Notes: a model not told the origin generated them from the sequence alone. A stretch of 6,490 nucleotides of DNA from Desulfobacterales bacterium (GCA_029938515.1 JAOZUU010000074.1:2771-9260), one strand, 5' to 3'; positions 1-6,380 are shown, counted from the stretch's first letter. Program-made: numbers and translations.

Positions 1-31
1 GGTTTTCCTTGGCCATTGATCATGAATCCTT

Positions 32-99
32 TCTCAAGTCTTTTCCGGTCTCAAGCCTTTTCTGGTCTCAAGTCCTTTCCGGTCTCCAGTCTTTTCCGA
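32..99. repeat. Four 17-bp tandem direct repeats
   Basis: Four head-to-tail copies of a 17-base unit, consensus TCTCAAGTCTTTTCCGG, lie at 32-48, 49-65, 66-82 and 83-99. They differ from one another at only one to four positions. The array straddles the stop codon (68-70) of the DUF1850 gene, so it encodes the last residues of that protein and continues into the intergenic region. Because 17 is not a multiple of three, each unit is read in a different frame, and the TGA comes from the second unit reached by the ribosome. Whether it is a spacer microsatellite, a protein-binding array or a slippage product cannot be told from this window. Bases 1-31 show no further clear copy. Confidence 0.9.
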
Positions 100-595
100 A
101 AAGATGCCAGAGCCAAAAGCGGCCCAGGCGGATTTTCTCCACATTGAGTCGAATCACGCTGCCGGACGGCACGGTTTCAAGGGACACCGGCGAACCGTCC
201 ACCGTGATACGGGTTTTGTTGACGGGTGACAGGTAAAAATCGAGGCCGGGCAGCGGCTGCAGTCCTTCATCCACTACCATCCACCGGCCGTCACGACGGG
301 TGCGCTCGGCCGCTGTATTGGGAAGACCGGTCCCCACCGACATCATGCGCGTCTCCCTGATCAGCAGAGTCGGCCCGGGTCCCACCGAAAAGCGGCCCTC
401 CACCGATGTTCGCTCCACCGAATGCAGGTAGCTCAGCCGGATATCCCCCCCGACGGTTGTCTTGACGGCGCCAATCAGCTTTTGTCCCGATCGCGGCAAC
501 CGGATGGTTGCCACCTCGATTGAAAACAGCAGCAGGACCACCGTCAGCCCCCCCATGGCCAGCAGGATCAGTCCTATGACCCTGATTCGTTTCAC
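68..595 (-). CDS. DUF1850 family protein, TAXI-TRAP associated
   Basis: A 175-residue protein that I place in the DUF1850 family. Visible family marks are the HSVE motif (residues 58-61) after a beta-rich start, the stretch RETRMMSVGTGLP (80-92), and the later GLDFYLSP (117-124) and PSGSVIRL (143-150). One N-terminal hydrophobic segment (about 7-26) should act as an uncleaved membrane anchor or signal, leaving a small beta-rich domain outside the cytoplasm. DUF1850 genes recur beside TAXI-type TRAP transporters, but their biochemical role is not known; an accessory or stabilising subunit is an inference. The GTG start at 595 overlaps the permease stop in the four bases GTGA, and no strong SD is visible, so translation is probably coupled. 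The C-terminus (FGKDWRPERT) is written by 17-base tandem repeats and may differ from the ancestral end. An internal ATG at residue 14 is less likely because it would cut the hydrophobic segment. Confidence 0.85.
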   Translation of the reverse strand: MKRIRVIGLILLAMGGLTVVLLLFSIEVATIRLPRSGQKLIGAVKTTVGGDIRLSYLHSVERTSVEGRFSVGPGPTLLIRETRMMSVGTGLPNTAAERTRRDGRWMVVDEGLQPLPGLDFYLSPVNKTRITVDGSPVSLETVPSGSVIRLNVEKIRLGRFWLWHLFGKDWRPERT

Positions 596-2706
596 ACGCT
601 GCCCTGTGCCGGCTGGGAGACTTTTTCCCGATTTACCCGTGCGCGCTGCCACAGGTAAATCGACCCCATGGCGGCGATGGCAAATCCATTCACCAGATGC
701 AGGTTGATCTCGATGCCGCCGAAGGAAAGATCGCTCGGATTGACCAGAAGAAATGCCAGCCCCAGAAACGCGAACCGTTCGATGAGGTAGGTCTTTGTCT
801 TCCAGTGCCCCTGGATAAAGACCGACCAGCAAAACATCCCCAGGATACACATGGGGACGATGTAGAGCAGTTCCTGCCAGGAGGTGTCGATCATGAGCAG
901 CTTCGTGTTGTAAATGAACATAAAGGGCAGGGTGAATGCGGCCAGATCGAGCCTGAAACTCTTCCAGCCCGTTTTGACGGGATCGGAGTTGGCAATGCCG
1001 GCGGCGGCATAGGCACACAGCCCCACCGGGGGGGTATCGTCGGCGACGATGCCGTAGTAAAAAACGAAAAGATGGACGGCCACCACCGGCAGGCCGAGGT
1101 TCAGATCCGCGCTGATGGTCAAGATGGCAGGCGCCGTCATGGCCGCCATGATGATATAGGTGGCGGTGGTGGGCAGCCCCATGCCGAGAATGATGGAGGC
1201 GAATACAGAAAAAACGAGGGTTAAGAACAGATTGCCTCCGGCGGCTTCGGTGATCAGAACGGCCATTTTGAGCCCCAGTCCCGTCAGCGTCACCACGCCG
1301 ATGATGATGCCGCAGCAGGCGCAGGCCGCGGCGATGCCGGCCATGTTCCTCGCCCCGGTTTCAAGGGCGTCCAGGATCTCCTGCCGGCTTCGGGTGAAGG
1401 CAAAGTTCCGGGGGTTTTCCCGATAGGCCGCATAGGCGGGATCGCCGTCTGCGCCCCCCTGTTGGGCCAATCTCGGAAACGCCCATCGACTGCGGTAATA
1501 GTTGTTGCCGATGGCCACCACGGCCCCCATAAGGATGGACCACGAGGCGGCGGTGGTGGGTGTCCACATGGTGATCAGCAAAAGCCAGATCAGGATGATC
1601 AGGGGCAGGGTGTAGTGAAAACCCGAAAGAAGCGTTTTGATAAAGGGGGGGGTCTCTTCCTTGGTCAGTCCCCGGATGTTTTCCTTGACCGCCTCCAGGT
1701 GAACGATGGAAAAAATAGCTGTATAGGAGAGAATCGCCGGGATAAAGGCCGCTTTAACGATTTCAAAGTAGGGAATACCGATGATTTCGGCCATGATGAA
1801 GGCGGCCGCTCCCATGATCGGGGGCATGAGCTGGCCGTTGGTGGAGGCCGCCACTTCCACGGCCCCGGCCACATGGCTTTTAAAACCGACCTTTTTCATC
1901 AGGGGGATGGTCATGGCCCCTGTGGTCACCGTATTGGCGATGGAAGAACCGGAAATGGAGCCCATGGCACACGAGGCCACCACGGCGGCTTTGGCCGGTC
2001 CGCCGCGAAAACGCCCCATGAGGGCAAAAGAGAGATTGATGAGGTATTCCCCGGCACCGATTTTATCGAGAAAAGCGCCGAAGAGAACAAAAAGAAAGAC
2101 AAAGGTGGCCGATACCCGCAGGGGCACGCCCCATAGTCCCTCGCCGGTCATGAAAATGTGGTCGATGATTCGTTTGACCCGAAATCCCCGGTGCGCCAGA
2201 TCGAAAGGAATATAAGGGCCGAAATAGGCGTACAGCAAAAAAATGATGGTGATGATCGGCAGAATCGGGGAGATGCTGCGCCGGGTGGCCTCCAGCACCA
2301 GAACGATCAGGATGCCACCAATAATCAGATCGTACGTGGCGGCATCGCCCACGGACGTGACCACGTGGTCGTAATTGAAAAAGAGATACAGAGCCGTGGC
2401 CCCGCCGAGAAGCGCCAGAGTGATGTCCCATATGGCGATTTTATTCCGGGGTGATTTTTTTGACAGGGGAAAGCATAGATAACAGAGTACCAGGGCGAAG
2501 GCCAGATGGATGGAGAGCTGCTTCGAGCCGGGAAGCTCTCCGTAGAAGCCGGTAAAGAGTTGAAACAGGGACATGCTCACGGCAATGGCAAAAACGATCC
2601 AGGCGGCCGTACCCGATAACTTCATGGATCCGATCTCCGATGCCTCGGCCATCTCCTGGCTCATTCCGACGTTCTGCTTTTCCTGATTCGGCAACTGGTT
2701 GGGCAA
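592..2706 (-). CDS. TAXI-type TRAP transporter fused permease
   Basis: A 704-residue inner-membrane protein of the TRAP 4TM/12TM fusion class, in which the small (DctQ-like) and large (DctM-like) subunits are one chain. It would move a solute handed over by the periplasmic TAXI receptor, driven by a Na+ or H+ gradient. Hydrophobic segments run from about residue 33 to 686. Hallmarks of the large subunit are GSISGSSIANTVTTG (249-263), STNGQLMPPIMGAAAF (288-303), GMGLPTTATYI (508-518) and ADDTPPVGLCAYAAAG (555-570). The two glycine/threonine-rich motifs probably sit in the paired re-entrant hairpins of the transport domain. A hydrophilic cytoplasmic-type loop (about 402-450) separates the two halves, and extra hydrophobic segments follow residue 586. 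The TTG start is chosen because AGGAGG at 2714-2719 precedes it by seven bases; the next in-frame ATG (residue 15) has no good SD. The substrate cannot be told. An 8-base C run lies inside the coding strand (plus-strand G at 1645-1652). Confidence 0.95.
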   Translation of the reverse strand: MPNQLPNQEKQNVGMSQEMAEASEIGSMKLSGTAAWIVFAIAVSMSLFQLFTGFYGELPGSKQLSIHLAFALVLCYLCFPLSKKSPRNKIAIWDITLALLGGATALYLFFNYDHVVTSVGDAATYDLIIGGILIVLVLEATRRSISPILPIITIIFLLYAYFGPYIPFDLAHRGFRVKRIIDHIFMTGEGLWGVPLRVSATFVFLFVLFGAFLDKIGAGEYLINLSFALMGRFRGGPAKAAVVASCAMGSISGSSIANTVTTGAMTIPLMKKVGFKSHVAGAVEVAASTNGQLMPPIMGAAAFIMAEIIGIPYFEIVKAAFIPAILSYTAIFSIVHLEAVKENIRGLTKEETPPFIKTLLSGFHYTLPLIILIWLLLITMWTPTTAASWSILMGAVVAIGNNYYRSRWAFPRLAQQGGADGDPAYAAYRENPRNFAFTRSRQEILDALETGARNMAGIAAACACCGIIIGVVTLTGLGLKMAVLITEAAGGNLFLTLVFSVFASIILGMGLPTTATYIIMAAMTAPAILTISADLNLGLPVVAVHLFVFYYGIVADDTPPVGLCAYAAAGIANSDPVKTGWKSFRLDLAAFTLPFMFIYNTKLLMIDTSWQELLYIVPMCILGMFCWSVFIQGHWKTKTYLIERFAFLGLAFLLVNPSDLSFGGIEINLHLVNGFAIAAMGSIYLWQRARVNREKVSQPAQGSV

Positions 2707-2713
2707 GATGACA

Positions 2714-2719
2714 CCTCCT
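2714..2719 (-). promoter_or_regulatory. Ribosome binding site that sets the TTG start
   Basis: AGGAGG on the minus strand, seven bases ahead of the TTG at 2706-2704. The strong SD and ideal spacing are the reason for preferring the rare TTG start over the ATG fourteen codons further in. Confidence 0.8.
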
Positions 2720-2786
2720 GTGTACGACTACCTGAAATTCCCCGCCATCGGTGTTATTTTTTACGAGATCATCGAACATGAACGAA

Positions 2787-2826
2787 GCGAACGGGGCGGC
2801 TGTGAAAGCCGCCCCTAGGGGTTCGC
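2787..2826. repeat. GC-rich hairpin between receptor and permease
   Basis: A 14-bp interrupted inverted repeat. The inner arms GGGGCGGC (2793-2800) and GCCGCCCC (2808-2815) are perfect around a 7-base loop. The outer arms GCGAAC (2787-2792) and GTTCGC (2821-2826) are also perfect, with a 5-base bulge (2816-2820) on one side. Neither strand has a U-run directly after it, so it is not a textbook intrinsic terminator. It lies 81 bases before the permease start. A role in partial attenuation or in protecting the 3' end of the receptor mRNA is an inference; it could also be a copy of a dispersed repeat. Confidence 0.75.
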
Positions 2827-2827
2827 G

Positions 2828-2971
2828 TTAAAATAAATAGACCCACACTCTTGTTTGTCTTTTGGTCCGTCTTCGACGTTGCGCCAAAAGTCACATATAG
2901 GCAATATGCTCCCTTTGGCGCGCTTTGAAGACGAATCAAAATCCGGCGCAATCTTTGTGGATTTATTTTAT
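2828..2971. repeat. Long nested imperfect palindrome
   Basis: The two halves of this stretch are inverted imperfect copies of each other. Matching blocks from outside to inside are: TAAAATAAAT (2829-2838) with ATTTATTTTA (2961-2970); CGTCTTC (2868-2874) with GAAGACG (2927-2933); GCGCCAAA (2881-2888) with TTTGGCGC (2914-2921); and CATAT (2894-2898) with ATATG (2904-2908) around a 5-base centre. Short CGCG patches just outside (2824-2827 and 2974-2977) may extend it. It begins within about ten bases of the receptor stop codon and fills most of the spacer before the permease. It has the look of a REP- or MITE-like element. Short reading frames through it are by-products of the palindrome. Confidence 0.75.
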
Positions 2972-2981
2972 TCCGCGACTC

Positions 2982-3965
2982 TTACTTGAGAACGCCTTTT
3001 TCCTTGAAGTATTTTTCGGCGCCCGGATGCAACGGAATCCCCATGCCGACAAGCCCATTTTCCATGGCGATATCCTGGAATTTGGAGTGGGCTTTTTTCA
3101 ACTGCTCCAAATCCGAATACATGGCGTTGAGAATTTTATAAACGATGTCCGCTTCCAGGTCGGCCCGGGCGGAAAGCATCGCCATGACTGAAACGGTCGG
3201 GATATCGCTGTCATTACCTTTGTACGTACCGCCGGGAACGACCTGCTTGGCGTAAAAAGGATATTTAGAAATCAGCTTGTCCACATTCGGACCTTCGATG
3301 GGAACAATATCCGTATCCACGATCAACGAGGTGTCCATGATGACGGCGGCGCCCACGGCCACCGTGAAAAAGGCGGCGTCCAGACGTCCGTCTTTGATGT
3401 AATCCGCGGACTGGGAGGCGGTGAGTTGTTCCGCTTTGGCCAGATCACCCGTGCTTAGGCCCCAGGCTTCGATAATTTGCTTGGCATTTTCCGTGGTACC
3501 CGATCCCACCGGACCGATAGCCACTTTTTTGCCCTTCAGGTCGGCAACGGATTTGATGTTCGAATCCTTGCGGGCAATGAGCTGGACGTGTTCAGGGAAG
3601 AGCGTGCAGACACCCAGCAGGTTTTTAATCGGTTTGTCAAACATTCCCTCTTTCCCAAAATGGGCATAGGAGGCGATGTCGTTCTGCAGGATGGCAAAGT
3701 CCGTATCGCCGGCTCCGATGAGCTTGGAGTTGGCCACGGATGCACCGGAGGATTCCGCGGTAACTTTGATGCCGTCGTCCTTCAGATGCTTCCAGGCGAT
3801 GCGTGAAATAGCTCCCGCCATGGGGAAATAGGCGCCGGTCACCCAGCCGGCCGCGATGGAAACGTAGCGTCTTTTGGCCGCGTCCACGGGGCCGGAAGGA
3901 ATTGCGAATACGATTGCCAGTGCGAATGCGATACCCCAAATCATCAACTTGTTTTTTCTCGTCAT
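2982..3965 (-). CDS. TAXI family TRAP transporter solute receptor
   Basis: A 327-residue secreted solute-binding protein of the TAXI (TRAP-associated extracytoplasmic) family, expected to bind its ligand in the periplasm and deliver it to the fused permease downstream. The signal peptide is clear: basic start (MTRKNK), hydrophobic core at about 8-22, and likely cleavage near VDA-A (27-30). Family features are the opening strand YVSIAAGWVTGAYFPMAGAI (34-53), ESSGASVANSKLIGAGDTDFA (71-91, as two adjoining motifs), VAIGPVGSGTTENA (148-161) and KDGRLDAAFF (191-200). These match the hinge and ligand-pocket motifs of TAXI receptors, whose known relatives bind glutamate-like or other organic anions; the ligand here is unknown. 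The ATG at 3965 is chosen because AAGGAGG (3970-3976) precedes it by four bases and the signal peptide starts at once. The frame stays open upstream to 4091, but that extension is basic and hydrophilic and would bury the signal. It is the first gene of the transporter operon. Confidence 0.95.
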   Translation of the reverse strand: MTRKNKLMIWGIAFALAIVFAIPSGPVDAAKRRYVSIAAGWVTGAYFPMAGAISRIAWKHLKDDGIKVTAESSGASVANSKLIGAGDTDFAILQNDIASYAHFGKEGMFDKPIKNLLGVCTLFPEHVQLIARKDSNIKSVADLKGKKVAIGPVGSGTTENAKQIIEAWGLSTGDLAKAEQLTASQSADYIKDGRLDAAFFTVAVGAAVIMDTSLIVDTDIVPIEGPNVDKLISKYPFYAKQVVPGGTYKGNDSDIPTVSVMAMLSARADLEADIVYKILNAMYSDLEQLKKAHSKFQDIAMENGLVGMGIPLHPGAEKYFKEKGVLK

Positions 3966-3969
3966 GTTT

Positions 3970-3976
3970 CCTCCTT
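3970..3976 (-). promoter_or_regulatory. Ribosome binding site of the TAXI receptor
   Basis: AAGGAGG on the minus strand, four bases before the ATG at 3965-3963. It decides between this start and in-frame ATGs further upstream, which would add up to 42 residues before the signal peptide. Confidence 0.8.
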
Positions 3977-4041
3977 CATGTGAATGGTTGGATCCATTGA
4001 AAGTTCGTTTCTTTGAAGTTTTCCGTCGCTTGTGTCCCGTC

Positions 4042-4053
4042 ATCACCTCCTTT
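4042..4053 (-). promoter_or_regulatory. Perfect 12-base anti-SD match in the receptor leader
   Basis: The minus strand reads AAAGGAGGTGAT, complementary over all twelve bases to the usual 3' end of 16S rRNA. It lies in the receptor's 5' leader, about 80 bases before the chosen start. The only nearby start codon is an ATG at 4043-4041 that overlaps its end, leaving two bases after GGAGG, shorter than normal. That ATG is in frame with the receptor. It may be a ribosome standby site, an alternative start for a 353-residue form, or chance. Confidence 0.5.
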
Positions 4054-4138
4054 ACGTGCCTGCTTTGCCGGTTCTTGCCCATATATCCCATGGCCTTTGA
4101 AATGCGGGCGGCATAGGTAGCAACTGATCGTTATACTG

Positions 4139-4167
4139 ATAATAATTTTTATTTGTTTTAAAAGCAA
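4139..4167 (-). promoter_or_regulatory. Sigma-70-like promoter for the transporter operon
   Basis: On the minus strand, TTGCTT (4167-4162) and TATTAT (4144-4139) are separated by exactly 17 bases of A/T-rich sequence. This is a close match to the housekeeping -35/-10 pattern, in the only clearly AT-rich stretch before the receptor gene. Transcription would begin near 4132, giving a leader of about 167 bases. No operator for a known regulator was recognised, and no regulator gene lies in the window. Confidence 0.5.
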
Positions 4168-4188
4168 ATACTTTGATGGCCGGCAGTT

Positions 4189-4244
4189 AGGGACACGGAC
4201 AAAAAGACAAGTAAGATCGTGGATTTTATTCTTTCCGTGTCCCT
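4189..4244. repeat. Inverted repeat with 11-bp perfect arms
   Basis: AGGGACACGGA (4189-4199) and its exact complement TCCGTGTCCCT (4234-4244) flank a 34-base A/T-rich interior. It sits between the uup 3' end and the transporter promoter, its left arm 22 bases from the -35 box. The arms and total size (56 bases) resemble short palindromic elements of the REP/REPIN kind, some of which are moved by REP-associated tyrosine transposases; that kinship is an inference from appearance. The long loop and lack of a U-run argue against an ordinary terminator for uup. Confidence 0.7.
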
Positions 4245-4444
4245 TATTAGCTACCCTCCCGAGGAAAAAGGGCTGATTTTATTAAAAGTCAATGCAGATA
4301 ATTGAAGAAGAAAACAACACCGATCCAAGTCAGATTGTAAAAACATCATCCGCCGGTGGGGGGGGGCTTTATCGTTGCGAAATTTATCTTAGCCCATAAG
4401 GTCTTTCAGGGCAATATCGACGAGCGTGTTCAATATGCACGTTA
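4245..4444. other. Intergenic stretch downstream of uup, no supported gene
   Basis: This is the remaining part of the 479-base gap between uup and the transporter operon. It holds a 9-G run (4358-4366) inside a 35-codon plus-strand ORF (4292-4399) with no good SD, and a weak GGGCT/AGCCC pair (4364-4368 and 4391-4395) with a long loop. I see no clear intrinsic terminator for uup, no RNA gene and no recognisable protein fragment. Confidence 0.5.
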
Positions 4445-6349
4445 TTAAGCGTCCTCTTGTGACTTTATCGTTTCAAGTTCTTCCCAGCGATGGTAGGCGA
4501 TTTCAATTTCACGTTCGACGCGATCGAGATTCGATTTAACCCCAACGATCTCGTCTTTTCTTTTTTTGTAAAACAAAGGGGCGGACAGGATCGCAAACAG
4601 CTCTTTTTGCTCTGATTCGAGGGATTCGATCTTTTGGGGCAGATCCTCTATTTCCCGTTTTTGCATATACCCCAGCTTTCGTGATGGGCGCGCCTTTGGT
4701 TTCGGCCGGATTTTTTTGAGGCTATTTTTTTCCGGCAGCCGCTCTACAGCGGGTTGCGGGCGCTGACTCAGCCAATCATCATACCCGCCGGTGTACTCGA
4801 CCACCTGCCCGTTGCCTTCAAAGACGATGGTGCTGGTGACCACATTGTTTAAAAAGGCCCGGTCGTGGCTGACCAGCAGAAGGGTCCCCTGGTATTCGAG
4901 AATGAGCTCCTCCAAAAGCTCCAGGGTTTCGGCATCAAGATCATTGGTCGGCTCGTCCAGCACGATAACGTTGGCCGGTTTTGTGAACAGCTTGGCCAGC
5001 ATCAAGCGGTTTTTTTCTCCGCCGGAAAGGACACAAGCCGGCGTACGGCATCTTTGGGGCGAGAAAAGAAAATCCTGAAGGTAGCCGATGACGTGGCGTT
5101 TTTGGCCGTTAAAGATAATAAAGTCGTTGCCGGCAGCGATGTTTTCCCGCACGGACTTTTGCTCATCAAGCTGCACCCGGAGCTGGTCAAAATAAACGAC
5201 CTGAAGGTTGGTGCCGTGACGGACACTGCCTGTTTCCGGGCTTGCCGTTTTTAAAAGGATTTTCAGCAGGGTGGTTTTGCCCACACCGTTGGGGCCGATG
5301 ATGCCCACCTTGTCCCCGCGCATGATGACCGTGGAAAAGTCCCGCACAATCTGGTTTTGTCCATAGGAAAAGCTCACCGACCTGGTTTCGATGACCAGCT
5401 TGCCGGTCCGTTCCGCCTCCTGAACCTGCAGCCTGACATTGCCGATTTTGCGGCGGCGGGCCCGGTAGGCGGCACGCATCTTTTGCAGGCTCCTGACGCG
5501 TCCTTCGTTTCGCGTTCGGCGGGCTTTTATCCCTTTTCTGATCCACGCTTCTTCCTGGGATAGTTTTTTGTCGAACACCCCGTTTTGAGTTTCTTCGATC
5601 TCCAGGGCGGCCTGTCTTCGTTTTAAATAGGAGGCGTAATCGCAGCCATAAGAAACCAGGCGGCCCCGATCCAGCTCCATGATCCTGTTGGCGATCTTCT
5701 TGAGAAAAGCGCGGTCATGGGTGATAAACAGCAGGGTTTTTACGTGGCGCAGGATAAATTCTTCCATCCATATGATCGTGTCGATGTCAAAATGGTTGGT
5801 GGGTTCATCCAGCAGGAGAAGGTCCGGTTTACCGGCCAGGGCACGCGCAAATAGCGTGCGCCGTTTCATCCCTGCGGAAAGGTCGGCGAACCGGTTTTCA
5901 GGGTCCAGCCGGGTTCGTGAGAGAATATTTTCAACGCGGGTTAACAGTTCCCATCCACTGCTTGCGTCCAGTATCTGCTGCAGTTCGTCGCGCCTTTTCG
6001 CCACTTGGGGGTTGTCCCCGGTCTCAGTGTATCTGCAGATCCGGCTGTGCTCGGCCAGGGCCCGGCCCGTTTCACCGAGGCCTTCGGCAACCACATCAAA
6101 AATTGTGCCGTCGAATCCCGCGGGTACATCCTGTTCCAGCGCAGCCACGCTGATGCCCTGCCGGCGCCAGATATCACCGCTGTCCGGAAGCATTTTACCG
6201 CCCAAAAGCTTCAGCAGGGTGGACTTGCCTACACCGTTGCGACCCACCAGGCAAACGCGCTCCCCCTTTTCGATCTGGAAGGTTACGTTTTCCAGAAGCG
6301 GGGGCTCAGCAAATCCCCAGCACATATCCCGCATACCGATTAGGGCCAC
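4445..6349 (-). CDS. uup: Uup-type ABC-F ATPase
   Basis: A 634-residue soluble protein with two ATP-binding cassettes and no membrane segments, the ABC-F plan; E. coli Uup has almost the same length. Cassette 1 has Walker A GRNGVGKST (36-44), a variant signature LSAGM (157-161), Walker B LLLLDEPTN (177-185) and switch histidine THD (210-212). Cassette 2 has GPNGVGKTT (352-360), LSGGE (441-445), VIVLDEPTN (461-469) and SHD (494-496). The charged linker between them contains EEAWIRKGIKARRTRNEGRV, close to the Uup linker as I recall it. A basic, Lys/Pro-rich tether and a coiled-coil C-terminal domain (about 555-634) complete the Uup pattern. ABC-F proteins bind the ribosomal E site and act on stalled or misfolded translation states; Uup is also linked to precise excision of transposons and to DNA branch binding. 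The GTG at 6349 is chosen because AAAGAGG precedes it by eight bases. The frame stays open upstream, but that part is palindromic repeat. Confidence 0.95.
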   Translation of the reverse strand: MALIGMRDMCWGFAEPPLLENVTFQIEKGERVCLVGRNGVGKSTLLKLLGGKMLPDSGDIWRRQGISVAALEQDVPAGFDGTIFDVVAEGLGETGRALAEHSRICRYTETGDNPQVAKRRDELQQILDASSGWELLTRVENILSRTRLDPENRFADLSAGMKRRTLFARALAGKPDLLLLDEPTNHFDIDTIIWMEEFILRHVKTLLFITHDRAFLKKIANRIMELDRGRLVSYGCDYASYLKRRQAALEIEETQNGVFDKKLSQEEAWIRKGIKARRTRNEGRVRSLQKMRAAYRARRRKIGNVRLQVQEAERTGKLVIETRSVSFSYGQNQIVRDFSTVIMRGDKVGIIGPNGVGKTTLLKILLKTASPETGSVRHGTNLQVVYFDQLRVQLDEQKSVRENIAAGNDFIIFNGQKRHVIGYLQDFLFSPQRCRTPACVLSGGEKNRLMLAKLFTKPANVIVLDEPTNDLDAETLELLEELILEYQGTLLLVSHDRAFLNNVVTSTIVFEGNGQVVEYTGGYDDWLSQRPQPAVERLPEKNSLKKIRPKPKARPSRKLGYMQKREIEDLPQKIESLESEQKELFAILSAPLFYKKRKDEIVGVKSNLDRVEREIEIAYHRWEELETIKSQEDA

Positions 6350-6357
6350 AAGGCCAA

Positions 6358-6364
6358 CCTCTTT
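6358..6364 (-). promoter_or_regulatory. Ribosome binding site that sets the uup GTG start
   Basis: AAAGAGG on the minus strand, eight bases before the GTG at 6349-6347. It favours this start over in-frame upstream ATGs (codons at 6484 and 6448), which lack an SD and would add a peptide encoded by inverted repeats. Confidence 0.75.
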
Positions 6365-6380
6365 GGGCCAAAAGATGCCG

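Noticed and set aside
32..99. CRISPR array
   Set aside because: The repeats are only 17 bases long and abut directly with no spacers.
596..1018. Minus-strand frame extending the DUF1850 gene upstream to an ATG at 1018
   Set aside because: This extension lies wholly inside the permease gene in another frame and looks like shadow sequence rich in Arg/His; the family match begins only after the GTG at 595.
1462..2136. Long plus-strand ORF opposite the permease gene
   Set aside because: It is antisense to a clear membrane protein, rich in Gly/His/Asp/Arg as expected from the complementary strand of hydrophobic codons, with no SD or family resemblance.
2769..2951. 60-codon minus-strand ORF in the receptor-permease spacer
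   Set aside because: It runs through the long palindrome and hairpin, has no SD, and its composition follows from the repeats; similar frames arise wherever such elements are copied.
3966..4091. 42-residue N-terminal extension of the TAXI receptor
   Set aside because: It would place a long basic hydrophilic stretch before the signal peptide, and a well placed AAGGAGG marks the ATG at 3965. The in-frame ATG near 4043 is kept only as a finding.
4364..4395. Intrinsic terminator of uup
   Set aside because: The GGGCT/AGCCC stem is only 5 bp with a 22-base loop and no U-run follows; not enough to call.
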